Source of the DNA: Mesorhizobium sp. GbtcB19
GTDB lineage: Bacteria > Pseudomonadota > Alphaproteobacteria > Rhizobiales > Rhizobiaceae
Length of the DNA: 64,000 bases
Reading direction: 5' to 3'
Assembly: GCF_019091085.1 (NCBI RefSeq)
Contig: NZ_JAGXJY010000001.1
Span: 1-64,000 of the forward strand
The stretch's first letter is position 1, and every line of letters starts with the position of its first letter. The position numbers were made by a program, and so were the translations under genes. Of this stretch, positions 25,246 to 33,699 are shown piece after piece. A model generated the notes under the pieces. It ran no database searches, had not been told where the DNA came from, and saw only the letters and a program-made list of their open reading frames with translations.

Positions 25246-26256
25246 TCAGCCTTCGACCGGCTCGGCCACCTGCAGCAGGCAGTCGCCGGCCTCGCACATC
25301 GTGTGCAGCCGGCGCGACAGCACGATGCCGCTTTCGGCAAAGTGCAAGGCTTCCTCGGCGGCGTCCAGCCGTTCGAAATCATGGTACCAGCCCGCCACCT
25401 GTCCGGCGCTGACGCTGTCGCCGAGCTTGACCGCCGGTTCGAACCAGCCGCGCCGCGTCGCGTAGAGACCCTGGCTGTGGCGCGACAGCGAAAGCAGCCG
25501 CGTCGGCGCCGCCGGCTCGGCCCCGGGCGCGAGCACCGGCGTCTCGACCACGCCCAGCGCAATCATGAGGCTGTCGAGCGCGCGGGCGGTCAGAGCCATC
25601 GTATCGACCGTCGCCGTGCCGCCGCCGCCGAACTCGCCGCTGACGCCGATGGCTCCAGCGCGACGCGCCGCGCCCATCGAGGTCGGCGATGCGTGGCCGT
25701 TGTCGGCGATGAAGCCATAGGGCATCCCGAGGGTGCGCATCAGGTCGACGCCGCGCCGGTGGCGTTCGGGTTCGGCGTTGCGTTCGACCAGCGCCGTCGG
25801 CAGATGCTCCATCGAGGTGCCGCCGGAATGGACGTCGAAGACGACGTCGTGACGGGCAAACAGTTCCTTCTCCAGAAAATGCGCAAGCCGGCTGGTCGGC
25901 GTGCCCGATGGGTCGCCTGGAAACGCCCGGTTGAGATTGCCGCCGTCGAGCGGCGAGCAGCGCTTGGCCGCCATCACCGCCGGAGCATTCGCCATCGGCA
26001 GGATGGTGACGCGGCCGCGGATTGCCGCCGGATCGAGGCGGCGCACCAGCTTCGCCAGCGACAGCTCGCCCTCATACTCGTCGCCGTGATTGCCGGCCAT
26101 CAGCAGCAGCGATGGACCTTCGCCGTTGCGAATCAGGCAGATCGGCACCTTGACCTGGAAATAGGGCGACCGGTCGATCGAGAACGGGATGCTCAGATGA
26201 GCGAGCGTCTTGCCGTCACGGTCGAAATCGAGCGAGTGGACGAGGCCGGTATGCAT
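25246..26256 (-). CDS. AspA/AstE/DoeB-family zinc deacylase
   Basis: This 336-residue protein is a succinylglutamate desuccinylase/aspartoacylase-type carboxypeptidase-fold enzyme that removes an acyl group from an amino acid. Zinc ligands are visible in 'MAGNHGDEYEGEL' (His and Glu) and 'VFDVHSGGTSMEHLP' (His); the catalytic Glu is probably in 'GVSGEFGGGG'. 'CSPLDGGNLNRAFPG' is the substrate-binding Asn-Arg motif. The overall pattern is closest to N-acetyl-diaminobutyrate deacetylase (DoeB) of ectoine degradation, but no ectoine genes are nearby, so a different N-acyl substrate is likely. It lies 10 bp downstream of ridA. Confidence 0.87.
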   Translation of the reverse strand: MHTGLVHSLDFDRDGKTLAHLSIPFSIDRSPYFQVKVPICLIRNGEGPSLLLMAGNHGDEYEGELSLAKLVRRLDPAAIRGRVTILPMANAPAVMAAKRCSPLDGGNLNRAFPGDPSGTPTSRLAHFLEKELFARHDVVFDVHSGGTSMEHLPTALVERNAEPERHRRGVDLMRTLGMPYGFIADNGHASPTSMGAARRAGAIGVSGEFGGGGTATVDTMALTARALDSLMIALGVVETPVLAPGAEPAAPTRLLSLSRHSQGLYATRRGWFEPAVKLGDSVSAGQVAGWYHDFERLDAAEEALHFAESGIVLSRRLHTMCEAGDCLLQVAEPVEG

Positions 26257-26266
26257 GGCTCCCCTT

Positions 26267-26611
26267 TCAGACAGCCGCGACCGCGGTGACTTCGATGCGC
26301 AAGTCCGGATCGGCCAGCCGCGCCTCGACGCAGGCCCGGGCCGGCAGCCGCGCCGGATCGACCCAGGCGTCGTAGATCTTGTTCATCGCTTCGAAGTCGC
26401 CGATCTGCGGCAGGAAGATGTTGACCGCCACCAGCTTCGACTTGCTGCTGCCGGCCTCATCAAGAAGCGCCTCGACCTTGGCCAGCACGTCGCTCGTTTG
26501 CGCCTCGATTCCTGCCTTGCGGTCATTCGCGACCTGACCGGCTATGTGCACCATGCCGCCATAGGCCACCGCCTGCGACATGCGGGAGCCGGACTGGAAG
26601 TACTTGATCAT
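26267..26611 (-). CDS. RidA-family reactive enamine/imine deaminase
   Basis: RidA proteins hydrolyse the toxic 2-aminoacrylate-type enamines released by PLP-dependent dehydratases. The 114-residue protein begins MIKYFQSGSRMSQAVAYGG, has 'VHIAGQVAND', and keeps the key arginine Arg92 in 'PARACVEARLA' that binds the substrate carboxylate. Its position 34 bp after a PLP-dependent amino-acid deaminase-like gene fits that detoxifying role. The start at 26611 is used; the upstream in-frame Met at 26671 lies inside the neighbouring gene. Confidence 0.9.
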   Translation of the reverse strand: MIKYFQSGSRMSQAVAYGGMVHIAGQVANDRKAGIEAQTSDVLAKVEALLDEAGSSKSKLVAVNIFLPQIGDFEAMNKIYDAWVDPARLPARACVEARLADPDLRIEVTAVAAV

Positions 26612-26645
26612 AGCGGGTCCTTTCGAGGTTCTCTTCTTTGGCCGG

Positions 26646-27971
26646 TCAGCCGAAATAGGTGGGAAAAGCATGGGCGACGCGCCCGCCTTCGTCGACGCCG
26701 AAGATGACGCGATAGCGGTCGAGGCAGGTGCAGGGATGCGAGATACCGAATTCGATGACGTCGCCGACGGCGATGTCGTCGCCCGGCTGAAGCGACAAGA
26801 AGGCGTGCTGATCGTTGAGCTTGATGACTTGCGGCTTCACCGGCGAGGCGGGTAGCGGCTCACCGGCGCGATAAACGGCGAGCGGCTTCGGAAAACCCTG
26901 GTCGAACGAGACGTCGCGCATGCCCATGCCGCAGATGGCGAGGCCAGGTTCCGGCCGCGACAGCACTTCGGCCCAGACGCGCAGCGCCGGGCGGAATGAA
27001 CGCCGCGCCGAAGCGCCGGCGCCGCCGATCGCGAAGCCGTCTCGCGCGTCGACCGCGCCGAGCGAGCGGTCGTAGACACCGTGGTCGTGGAAGAAGATGG
27101 CGCCGCTGCGCAGCACCAGCGTCGCATTGGGATCCTTGGCGACAAGGGCAGGAAGCAGCGCGACGACCCTGTCGAAGAACACTGACCCGCCGGCTGTCAC
27201 CATCAATGGCGCCTCACCGCCGACCCGGGCGCGAAGCCTGAGGAACATGTCGCCGACATTGGCCAGCAACGCGGAGACGACTTCGTCGGTTCGCACCGGA
27301 TCGGGTTGGGCGGCAGCCCCTTCATAGGTGGCGACCCCGGCGATCTGGAGCCGTCCGCCGGTCGCCGCGATGGCATCGGCGATCGCCTCGGCCTCGGCCG
27401 TGGTTCGCGCGCCGGCCCTTGCCACGCCGAGCTCGACCAGGACGCGCAAGGGCGGCAGAGCGCTATCGGCGCGCCAGGTCTGCGCAAGCGCGTCCACGGC
27501 AACGACCGAGTCGGCAAACACATAGAGCTCGGCTTCGGGCCAGGCGCCGACCAGTTTCGCGAGCCGGCCCGCGCCGCCAGCGCCGCCGACCTCATTGGCA
27601 ATGATCAGCCGCGTCAGCCCGCCCTTCAGCATCACTGTCGCCTGCCTGATATCGGCGACCGTCGTGCCCCATGCCCCCGCTTCGACCAGCGAGCGGGCAA
27701 GGTCCGGCGCCATCGGCGTCTTGGCATGCGGCGCGACCTTGGCGCCGTGCTCGCGGGCATAGCGCAGGAACAGGTCGCGGTTGGATGTGAAGGCCGCCTC
27801 GTCGAGCGTGAGCAGCGGCAGGGCCATGCGTCCGTCGGCCGGATGCCAGCCTTGCGAAGCGACAAGGCCGCTGTCCAAGCCGGATGTGCCCGGCGGCACG
27901 CCGCGGATACGGTCGTCGAGCACGAAATTTTCATGCACGGCAAGCGGCAGGCCGGGTGTGTTCTCGCTCAT
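26646..27971 (-). CDS. PLP-dependent D-amino-acid deaminase/dehydratase-like protein (alanine racemase-fold, DSD1 type)
   Basis: This 441-residue protein has an alanine-racemase-like N-terminal barrel with the PLP lysine Lys84 in 'KVAPHAKTPMAPDLA', and a C-terminal beta domain with the likely zinc ligands His and Cys in 'GISHPCTCLD'. This combination is typical of D-serine/D-threo-hydroxyaspartate dehydratases and D-threonine aldolases rather than racemases. The product of such a reaction is an enamine, consistent with the RidA gene 34 bp downstream. The exact substrate is unknown; a D-amino acid or a derivative is likely. It appears to be the first gene of the four-gene leftward unit. Confidence 0.87.
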   Translation of the reverse strand: MSENTPGLPLAVHENFVLDDRIRGVPPGTSGLDSGLVASQGWHPADGRMALPLLTLDEAAFTSNRDLFLRYAREHGAKVAPHAKTPMAPDLARSLVEAGAWGTTVADIRQATVMLKGGLTRLIIANEVGGAGGAGRLAKLVGAWPEAELYVFADSVVAVDALAQTWRADSALPPLRVLVELGVARAGARTTAEAEAIADAIAATGGRLQIAGVATYEGAAAQPDPVRTDEVVSALLANVGDMFLRLRARVGGEAPLMVTAGGSVFFDRVVALLPALVAKDPNATLVLRSGAIFFHDHGVYDRSLGAVDARDGFAIGGAGASARRSFRPALRVWAEVLSRPEPGLAICGMGMRDVSFDQGFPKPLAVYRAGEPLPASPVKPQVIKLNDQHAFLSLQPGDDIAVGDVIEFGISHPCTCLDRYRVIFGVDEGGRVAHAFPTYFG

Positions 27972-28036
27972 CCGATGCTAACCCTTTCGCCGTTCCAGAC
28001 TGATCGCCGGCGCCGGCCGTCGCCACGGAGAAACCT

Positions 28037-28978
28037 ATGTCCAGCCCGTACTCCGGACCGATCGTCGACGCCCATCATCATCTGTGGGATCTCTCCCTCG
28101 GCCGACATCCCTGGCTCGCCGCAACCGCGGGCGAGCGTGGTGGATTGGGTGATCTTGATCGCCTGCGGCGGAACTATCTTCCCGAGGACTATCGGCGCGA
28201 CGCCGCGAGGCACGACGTCGTCGCCACCGTCCATGTCGAAGCCGGATGGACCGCCGATGACAGTGTCGGCGAGACGCGCTGGCTGGAGACGCTGGACAAG
28301 GAGCGAGGCGTCGCCGCCCGCTATGTTGTCCACGTGCCGCTGGCTAGCCCGAATGCGCCGGCGCTCATCGAAGCGCAGGCCGCCTTCGACCGCGTCGCCG
28401 GCGTGCGCGAGATATTGAGCTGGGATCCCGATCCCGCCCGCCGCTTCGCCGCGCGCGACGGCATCATGGACGATCCGGCCTGGCGCGCCGGCCTTGGCCT
28501 GCTTGCCCGGCACGGGCTGTCCTTCGACCTGATGGTGTTCCCGCGCCAGCTGGCCGGCGCGGCGCGCCTCGCGGCATCGTTCCCGGACCAGCAATTCGTC
28601 CTCAACCATTGCGGCAGCCCGATCGACCGCGACGCCGAGGGCATGCTGAGATGGCGCGATGGGCTGCGGCTTCTCGCCGAGCGCGAAAACGTCGCCATCA
28701 AGATCTCGGACCTCGTCGCCTACGATCATGACTGGACGCTCGACAGCTTGCGGCCGGTGGTGCTGCACTGCATCGACTGTTTTGGCGCCCGCCGAGCCAT
28801 GTTCGGCTCCGACTTTCCGGTCGCCGGAATGCATGCCTCGTTCGACGAGGTGTATGACAGCTTCAAGGCCATCACGGCCGACCTTTCCGCGGACGAGCAG
28901 GCGGCGCTGTTCTTCGGCAACGCAAGGCGCATCTACCGGCTGGACGACATCTCATCGGCGCGCCTGCTCCCTGCCTGA
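28037..28978 (+). CDS. Amidohydrolase-family metal-dependent hydrolase (COG3618-like)
   Basis: This 313-residue TIM-barrel hydrolase carries the metal-binding DAHHHLWD at residues 11-18, 'FVLNHCGSPIDRD' with another conserved His, and 'AMFGSDFPVAGM' with the catalytic Asp. The family includes rhamnonolactonase, fuconolactonase and 2-pyrone-4,6-dicarboxylate lactonase; the substrate cannot be chosen from sequence. It is read divergently from the PLP-enzyme unit (65 bp between starts) and converges with the ABC permease, whose 3' end overlaps it by 27 bp. Its location inside the island suggests it acts on the imported compound or an intermediate. Confidence 0.88.
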   Translation: MSSPYSGPIVDAHHHLWDLSLGRHPWLAATAGERGGLGDLDRLRRNYLPEDYRRDAARHDVVATVHVEAGWTADDSVGETRWLETLDKERGVAARYVVHVPLASPNAPALIEAQAAFDRVAGVREILSWDPDPARRFAARDGIMDDPAWRAGLGLLARHGLSFDLMVFPRQLAGAARLAASFPDQQFVLNHCGSPIDRDAEGMLRWRDGLRLLAERENVAIKISDLVAYDHDWTLDSLRPVVLHCIDCFGARRAMFGSDFPVAGMHASFDEVYDSFKAITADLSADEQAALFFGNARRIYRLDDISSARLLPA

Positions 28979-29923
28979 GAGAAGCAGCAGGCCCAGGATC
29001 AGCGAACCGAACAGGATGCTGCGCCAGCCGGGCGACGCATTGACCACGGTGATCAGCGCGGTGATCGTCACCAGAAGGATCGCCCCGGGGATCGTGCCGG
29101 CATAGGTGCCGAGCCCGCCCAGGATCGAGGTGCCGCCGAGCACCACGGCGGCGATCGAGGCGAGCAGGTATGGATCGCCGATCCCGACATAGCCCTGGCC
29201 GTTCATGCCGAGCACCAGCACGCCGGCCAGGCCCGCCGTGAAGCCGCTGATGCCGTAGACGGCGAGTGTCGTCGACGTCATGGGAACGCCCGACAAGGAA
29301 GCCGCCAGCGGATTGGCGCCCATGGCGAAGATGCGCGCGCCGAAAGGCGTTGCGTGCATGACCGTGAGCACGACGGCCGAGGTCGCAATCCACAGGATGA
29401 TGCCCGCAGGAATGCCGGCCGGCCGCGCATTGCCGAGCCAATGGACCAGCGGGTTTTCGGCGGTGACGGCGCTGCCGCCGGCGATGATGATCAAAAGGCC
29501 CTGCAGGAAGGTCGCCATGGCGAGCGTCATGATCATCGGATGGACGCGCAGCAACGCCACGCCCAGACCGTTTATCACGCCGATGATCGTGGTCAGCACG
29601 AGCACCGCCAGGATGGACACGAGGCCGGTCGGATCGGCCTGCCATGACAGCAGCGGCAGGCTGATGGCGCTGACGGTGACGATCGCAGCCACCGACAGGT
29701 CGATGCCGCCGGCGATCACGACGAAGGTCTGACCCGCCGCGACAAGGCCGATGACCGCGCCGAGCTCGACAAGGTAGCGCAGATGACCATAGGCGCCGAA
29801 GCCGCGCGAGACGAAGCTCGCCACGATCCAGACGGCCGCGACGATGGCGAGCGTGAGAAACGGCCGGCTTTTCAGGATCGCGCTCGCGCGTTTGCCGCCG
29901 GCGCTGTCGTTCCAGGCTGTCAT
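28952..29923 (-). CDS. ABC sugar-type transporter permease (RbsC family), second permease
   Basis: This 323-residue inner-membrane protein has about nine to ten hydrophobic segments and the ribose-permease family motifs 'AAGQTFVVIAGGIDLSV' and 'GARIFAMGANPLAASLSGV'. The C-terminal 'AVVLGGTSILGGLGTYAGT' loop is the contact to the ATPase. The start is the ATG at 29923; longer versions fuse it to the preceding permease frame and are artefacts. Two bases separate it from the first permease. Its last 27 bases overlap antisense with the amidohydrolase gene. Confidence 0.92.
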   Translation of the reverse strand: MTAWNDSAGGKRASAILKSRPFLTLAIVAAVWIVASFVSRGFGAYGHLRYLVELGAVIGLVAAGQTFVVIAGGIDLSVAAIVTVSAISLPLLSWQADPTGLVSILAVLVLTTIIGVINGLGVALLRVHPMIMTLAMATFLQGLLIIIAGGSAVTAENPLVHWLGNARPAGIPAGIILWIATSAVVLTVMHATPFGARIFAMGANPLAASLSGVPMTSTTLAVYGISGFTAGLAGVLVLGMNGQGYVGIGDPYLLASIAAVVLGGTSILGGLGTYAGTIPGAILLVTITALITVVNASPGWRSILFGSLILGLLLLSGREQARR

Positions 29924-29925
29924 TT

Positions 29926-30885
29926 CTACACCTTGCGGAATTGCGGGATGGCGACGGCGCCGATGATGATCAGGCCTTGCGCGACATATTGCGCGACCGG
30001 CGTGAAGCCGAGGAAGAACATGACGCTGATCATCAGGCTGAGCAGCAGGCTGCCGGCGAGCGCGCCGCGCATCGTGCCTTGCCCGCCGAGGAAGCCGATG
30101 CCGCCAAGCACCGCCGCGGCGATCGAGTTCAGCGTGAAGGCCGTGCCGATCACCGGATCGCCCGAGCCCGTCTGCGCGGCGACGAACAGCCCAGCGCCCG
30201 TCGACAGCAATCCGCTGATCGCATAGGCGGCGACGCGCGCCGCGTCGACCGGCACGCCGGAGCGATAGGCACCGACCGGATTCTCGCCGGCAGCATAGAG
30301 GCTGAGGCCGAGCGGCGTGGCGAGGTAGAGCTTCCATAGCAGGACGATGACGACGAGCAGCACGAACGCCGCCGGCGTATCGCCGGCGAGCAGATCCGAG
30401 AGCCATGCCGGAATGGCGCCGCCCGGCCGCGGCAGGATCAACAGCGCCGCGCCGCCGATGATGAAGGAACCGGCAAGCGTCACCACGATCGCCGGCAGGC
30501 GTAGCTTGACGACAATGAAGCCGGTCGCCGCCCCGATACCCAGCCCTGTCAGCGCCACGGCGGCCGCGCCGCCGGCGACGCCAAACGGCCCGGCCATAGT
30601 GGTCGCGGCGATGACGGCGCCCAGGCTGACGGTGGCGCCGATCGCCAGGCTGATGCCGCCGGTCAGCATGAGGATCGCCTGCGCCATTGCCACCAGCGCC
30701 AGCGGGAACCAGCTCTGGGTGAACTTGGCGAAGCCGGAGGCGGCGAATAGGCCGGGAAACAGGACGCCATAGGCAATGAGGAATGCCAGCACGACGAGGA
30801 ACAGGCTGCGCACGCCGATATTGCGGCGCGCCTGCACCGGCCAGTAGAGCGCGCCGGTGGATTTCGCGGAAGGAACGATGCTCAT
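29926..30885 (-). CDS. ABC sugar-type transporter permease (RbsC family), first permease
   Basis: This 319-residue membrane protein has the same family signatures as its neighbour: 'AQAILMLTGGISLAIGATVSLG', cited here in parts, 'GLSLYAAGENPVGAYRSGV' and 'AAVLGGIGFLGGQGT'. The two permeases are distinct in sequence, so the importer is probably heterodimeric. The start codon overlaps the stop of the ATPase gene by four bases (ATGA). An earlier in-frame start at 31005 lies within the ATPase gene. Confidence 0.92.
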   Translation of the reverse strand: MSIVPSAKSTGALYWPVQARRNIGVRSLFLVVLAFLIAYGVLFPGLFAASGFAKFTQSWFPLALVAMAQAILMLTGGISLAIGATVSLGAVIAATTMAGPFGVAGGAAAVALTGLGIGAATGFIVVKLRLPAIVVTLAGSFIIGGAALLILPRPGGAIPAWLSDLLAGDTPAAFVLLVVIVLLWKLYLATPLGLSLYAAGENPVGAYRSGVPVDAARVAAYAISGLLSTGAGLFVAAQTGSGDPVIGTAFTLNSIAAAVLGGIGFLGGQGTMRGALAGSLLLSLMISVMFFLGFTPVAQYVAQGLIIIGAVAIPQFRKV

Positions 30886-32390
30886 GCCGCGACCTTCTGC
30901 TTCTCTGCACCCATGGCCGCCGACACGATTGCCTCCTCGCTCAGCGCCGCTCGCTCCAGCGTCGCCGTGATGCGGCCTTCGCGCACGACGGCGACGCGAT
31001 CGCATAGATGCACCAACTCCGACGTGTCGGAACTGAGCAGCACGACGGCCTTGCCGGCGGCGGCGAAGGTGCGCAGCATCAGATAGATTTCGCGCTTGGT
31101 CTCGACGTCGACGCCGCGCGTCGGGTCGTTGAGCAGAAGCACAAGCGGATCATGCGGCATCCATTTGGCCAGCGCGACCTTCTGCTGGTTGCCGCCGGAC
31201 AGCGCCTGCGCCGGCCGCTGCAGATCGCCCTTGATGGCAAGCTGGGCGGCAAGGCTTTTTCCCGTCTCGCGTTCGGTCTTGCGGCTGCGCAGCTTCAGTG
31301 CCGGCAGCCTGGCGAAGGCAGGCAGCATCATGTTGGTGAGGATCGGATGGATCAGGTGCAAACCTTCCCGCTTTCGGTCGGCCGGCACGTAGGCGAGCCC
31401 AAGCGCGTTGGCCTTCGGCACACCGCCCGGCAGGCCCGATATTCCATTGACCACCGCCGATGCAGTCCTGCCTGGAATGGCGCCGTAGAGCCCGAGCAGC
31501 AGATCCTCCTGCCCCTGCCCGACCAGGCCGCCGATGCCCAGCACTTCTCCGGCCCGGATGTCGAGATCGACATCGCGCATCAGGCCGGCCGAGAATTTGC
31601 GCACGGAGATGGCCGTGGTCGTTGATACGAATGGCTGCCATTTCGGGAAAAGATCGCCGGGATCGCGGCCGACCATCAGCCGCACCAGGCCGGTGGCGTC
31701 GGTTCCCACCAGCGAACGGTCGGCCGTGCAAGTGCCGTCCTTGAGCACTGTGACATGCTGGCAGAGCGCCATCACCTCGTTCAGCCGGTGGGAGATATAG
31801 AGAATGGCGATGCCTTCTCCACGCAGCCGTTCCAAAAGGTCCGTCAGGATCTTCGTTTCGGTGGACGACAGCGATGAGGTCGGCTCGTCGAGGATGAGCA
31901 CCCGCGGCTTGCGATAGAGCGCCTTGGCGATCTCGACCATCTGCCGGCGCCCGAGCGCAAGGTGCCCGACGGGCGTCGACAGCGGCTCGTTGAGCCCGAC
32001 CAGCGCGCAGGCGGCTTTCGCTCGCGCGGCGAGCTCCTTGTAATCGATCAAGCCGAACCGTTTGGGATAGGCGCCCAGCCCGACGTTTTCGGCGATCGAA
32101 AGACTGGCTGTCAGGCTGAGCTCCTGCTGCACGACGGCAATGCCGGCCTGGCGCGCGAGCGCCGGCGTCATGCGCGGCACGGCGCGTCCGTCGACTTCGA
32201 TCTCCCCGCCGTCCGGCCGCAGCGCGCCGGACAACAGGTTGATCAGGGTCGACTTTCCGGCGCCGTTCTCGCCGAGCAGCGCATGCACGCGGCCCGGCTG
32301 GAGAGCGATGGAAACGCCGCGCAGGACCGGGTTGCCGAAGAATGCCTTCGACACACCCCGCGCGGCCAGGAGCGGAGCCACGGTTGTCAA
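30882..32390 (-). CDS. ABC transporter ATPase, duplicated RbsA type
   Basis: This 502-residue protein contains two ABC domains in tandem. The first has Walker A GENGAGKST, a signature 'LALGRRQMVEIAKAL' and Walker B 'VLILDEPTSSLS'. The second has a degenerate Walker A ('GGLVGQGQEDLL'), an intact signature 'LSGGNQQKVALAKW' and Walker B 'LLLNDPTRGVD'. This asymmetry is normal for RbsA/MglA proteins, in which only one site hydrolyses ATP efficiently. It energises the two downstream permeases. It begins 18 bp after the binding-protein gene, so all four components form one unit. Confidence 0.95.
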   Translation of the reverse strand: MTTVAPLLAARGVSKAFFGNPVLRGVSIALQPGRVHALLGENGAGKSTLINLLSGALRPDGGEIEVDGRAVPRMTPALARQAGIAVVQQELSLTASLSIAENVGLGAYPKRFGLIDYKELAARAKAACALVGLNEPLSTPVGHLALGRRQMVEIAKALYRKPRVLILDEPTSSLSSTETKILTDLLERLRGEGIAILYISHRLNEVMALCQHVTVLKDGTCTADRSLVGTDATGLVRLMVGRDPGDLFPKWQPFVSTTTAISVRKFSAGLMRDVDLDIRAGEVLGIGGLVGQGQEDLLLGLYGAIPGRTASAVVNGISGLPGGVPKANALGLAYVPADRKREGLHLIHPILTNMMLPAFARLPALKLRSRKTERETGKSLAAQLAIKGDLQRPAQALSGGNQQKVALAKWMPHDPLVLLLNDPTRGVDVETKREIYLMLRTFAAAGKAVVLLSSDTSELVHLCDRVAVVREGRITATLERAALSEEAIVSAAMGAEKQKVAA

Positions 32391-32408
32391 TGCTACAACC
32401 CTTCCGGC

Positions 32409-33461
32409 TTATTTTTGCGCCAGCAGCTTCTTGAACAGCTCCTCATCGTAGGGCGAATAGATATAGCCGTCAGCCGGGAAATCCTTGGCGCGGGCGAGGT
32501 ATTCGTCGATGTTGGAATTGTCGATGACCGGCAGCGGGATCTTGACGAAGGCCGGCACATCCTTGCCCTGCAGCGCCTGGACCGCTGTGTAGGCGGCGAA
32601 GGCGCCCAGCCAGTTCGGCTGCATGGTGGCCCAGCTCTTCAGGCCCTTTTCCTTCCACAGCTCGAGGAACTGGCGCGCGTTCTCGCCGGTGATCGGCACC
32701 TGGTCGCGGCCCTGCTTGTCGAGCGCCAGCACCGCGCCGGCGGACAGCGCGCCGCCGAGCGACAGGATGCCGTCGATCTCGGGGTTGGCGAAGAGCAGGC
32801 TGGTGACGGCTTCCTGAGCAGGCGCGACGTTGTAAGGCGTGTTCGTCTCGGCCAGGACCTTCACGTCGGGATGGGCCTTCAGCTCCGCGTCGGCGCCCTT
32901 GCGGCGATCGTCGCTGACCGAAATCCCGGCCGGGCCGTTGAGGATGAGGATCTTGCCCTTACCGCCGATGGCGTTGATCAGGAACTTGGCGGCCTGGTCG
33001 CCCCATTGCGAGGAATCGGTGTTGACCTTGGCGGTCACCTTGTCGGTGTCGACGAGGCTGTCGAAATTGATGATGGCGATACCCTTGGCGCAGGCGTCGG
33101 CCAGCACGCGCGCCGGCGCCGTCGAGGAGCCGGCGATCAGGATGATGGCATCGATGTTGGAATCGATCATCGACTGGATCTGCTGGATCTGCACATTGGC
33201 GTCGCCCTGGGCGTCGGTCACGACCAGCTTGTCGACAAGTCCCTGCTTCTTCAGCGTCTCGACCTCGGCTTCGATCGTGCCCTGCGTCTGCTTCATCCAG
33301 GTCGGCACGGAATAGATGTCGGCCCAGCCGATCGTATAGGGCGGCTTGCGATCGCCCTTGATGCAGTTGGCGGCCGCGTTGGCCGTGGTGCCGGCGCTCA
33401 CGGCCAGGACGAGACCGAGGCAAAGGGCGCTGGCGGATGCGAAAAACGACGATTTCTTCAT
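32409..33461 (-). CDS. Periplasmic substrate-binding protein of the RbsB type
   Basis: This 350-residue protein has a signal peptide (MKKSSFFASAS, cleavage probably after 'ANA', residue 29). The mature part is a periplasmic-binding-protein fold with 'NIDAIILIAGSSTAPA', 'GIAIINFDSLVD' and 'GKGKILILNGPAGIS'. It resembles sugar-binding proteins of the ribose family, but the ligand is unknown and the neighbouring enzymes suggest it need not be a free sugar. A good ribosome binding site (AAGGGGA) precedes the ATG. It is the first gene of the importer and starts 238 bp from the divergent IclR gene, with a strong palindrome between. Confidence 0.93.
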   Translation of the reverse strand: MKKSSFFASASALCLGLVLAVSAGTTANAAANCIKGDRKPPYTIGWADIYSVPTWMKQTQGTIEAEVETLKKQGLVDKLVVTDAQGDANVQIQQIQSMIDSNIDAIILIAGSSTAPARVLADACAKGIAIINFDSLVDTDKVTAKVNTDSSQWGDQAAKFLINAIGGKGKILILNGPAGISVSDDRRKGADAELKAHPDVKVLAETNTPYNVAPAQEAVTSLLFANPEIDGILSLGGALSAGAVLALDKQGRDQVPITGENARQFLELWKEKGLKSWATMQPNWLGAFAAYTAVQALQGKDVPAFVKIPLPVIDNSNIDEYLARAKDFPADGYIYSPYDEELFKKLLAQK

Positions 33462-33580
33462 GACGGTTCCCCTTGGTGGCTATGTCCGGACGCGCGAAGT
33501 CGGGACGACAAAGACCCTCGGTCGCCGCATCGCGGAAACCGCTGCTTTCTCGTCTGGACTTTCTCTGCCCGGCTCGTTAG

Positions 33581-33622
33581 TTTGTCCGGTATTTCAGACA
33601 TTGTGTCTGTATATCGGACAAA
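33581..33622. promoter_or_regulatory. Nested palindrome, candidate IclR operator
   Basis: TTTGTCCG (33581-33588) is mirrored by CGGACAAA (33615-33622), and inside them CAGACA-TTG-TGTCTG (33595-33609) is another perfect inverted repeat; both are centred within one base of each other near 33602. The nested symmetry in a divergent promoter region between an IclR regulator and the genes it should control is what an IclR tetramer site could look like. Confidence 0.65.
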
Positions 33623-33699
33623 GCGGATGCTAGACTCAGCCTTGACTTCTTTCAAGCGTCTTGAGACGAGGGCCTGAAAAATGATCATGGGCGGCTGGT

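Noticed and set aside
28952..30910. 652-codon frame that would fuse two ABC permeases
   Set aside because: Only its last 323 codons are permease sequence; the first part is the first permease read out of frame, and both permeases have their own starts.
31962..33677. 571-codon rightward frame antisense to the ABC ATPase and binding protein
   Set aside because: The ABC genes on the minus strand have complete motifs; this is a shadow frame.
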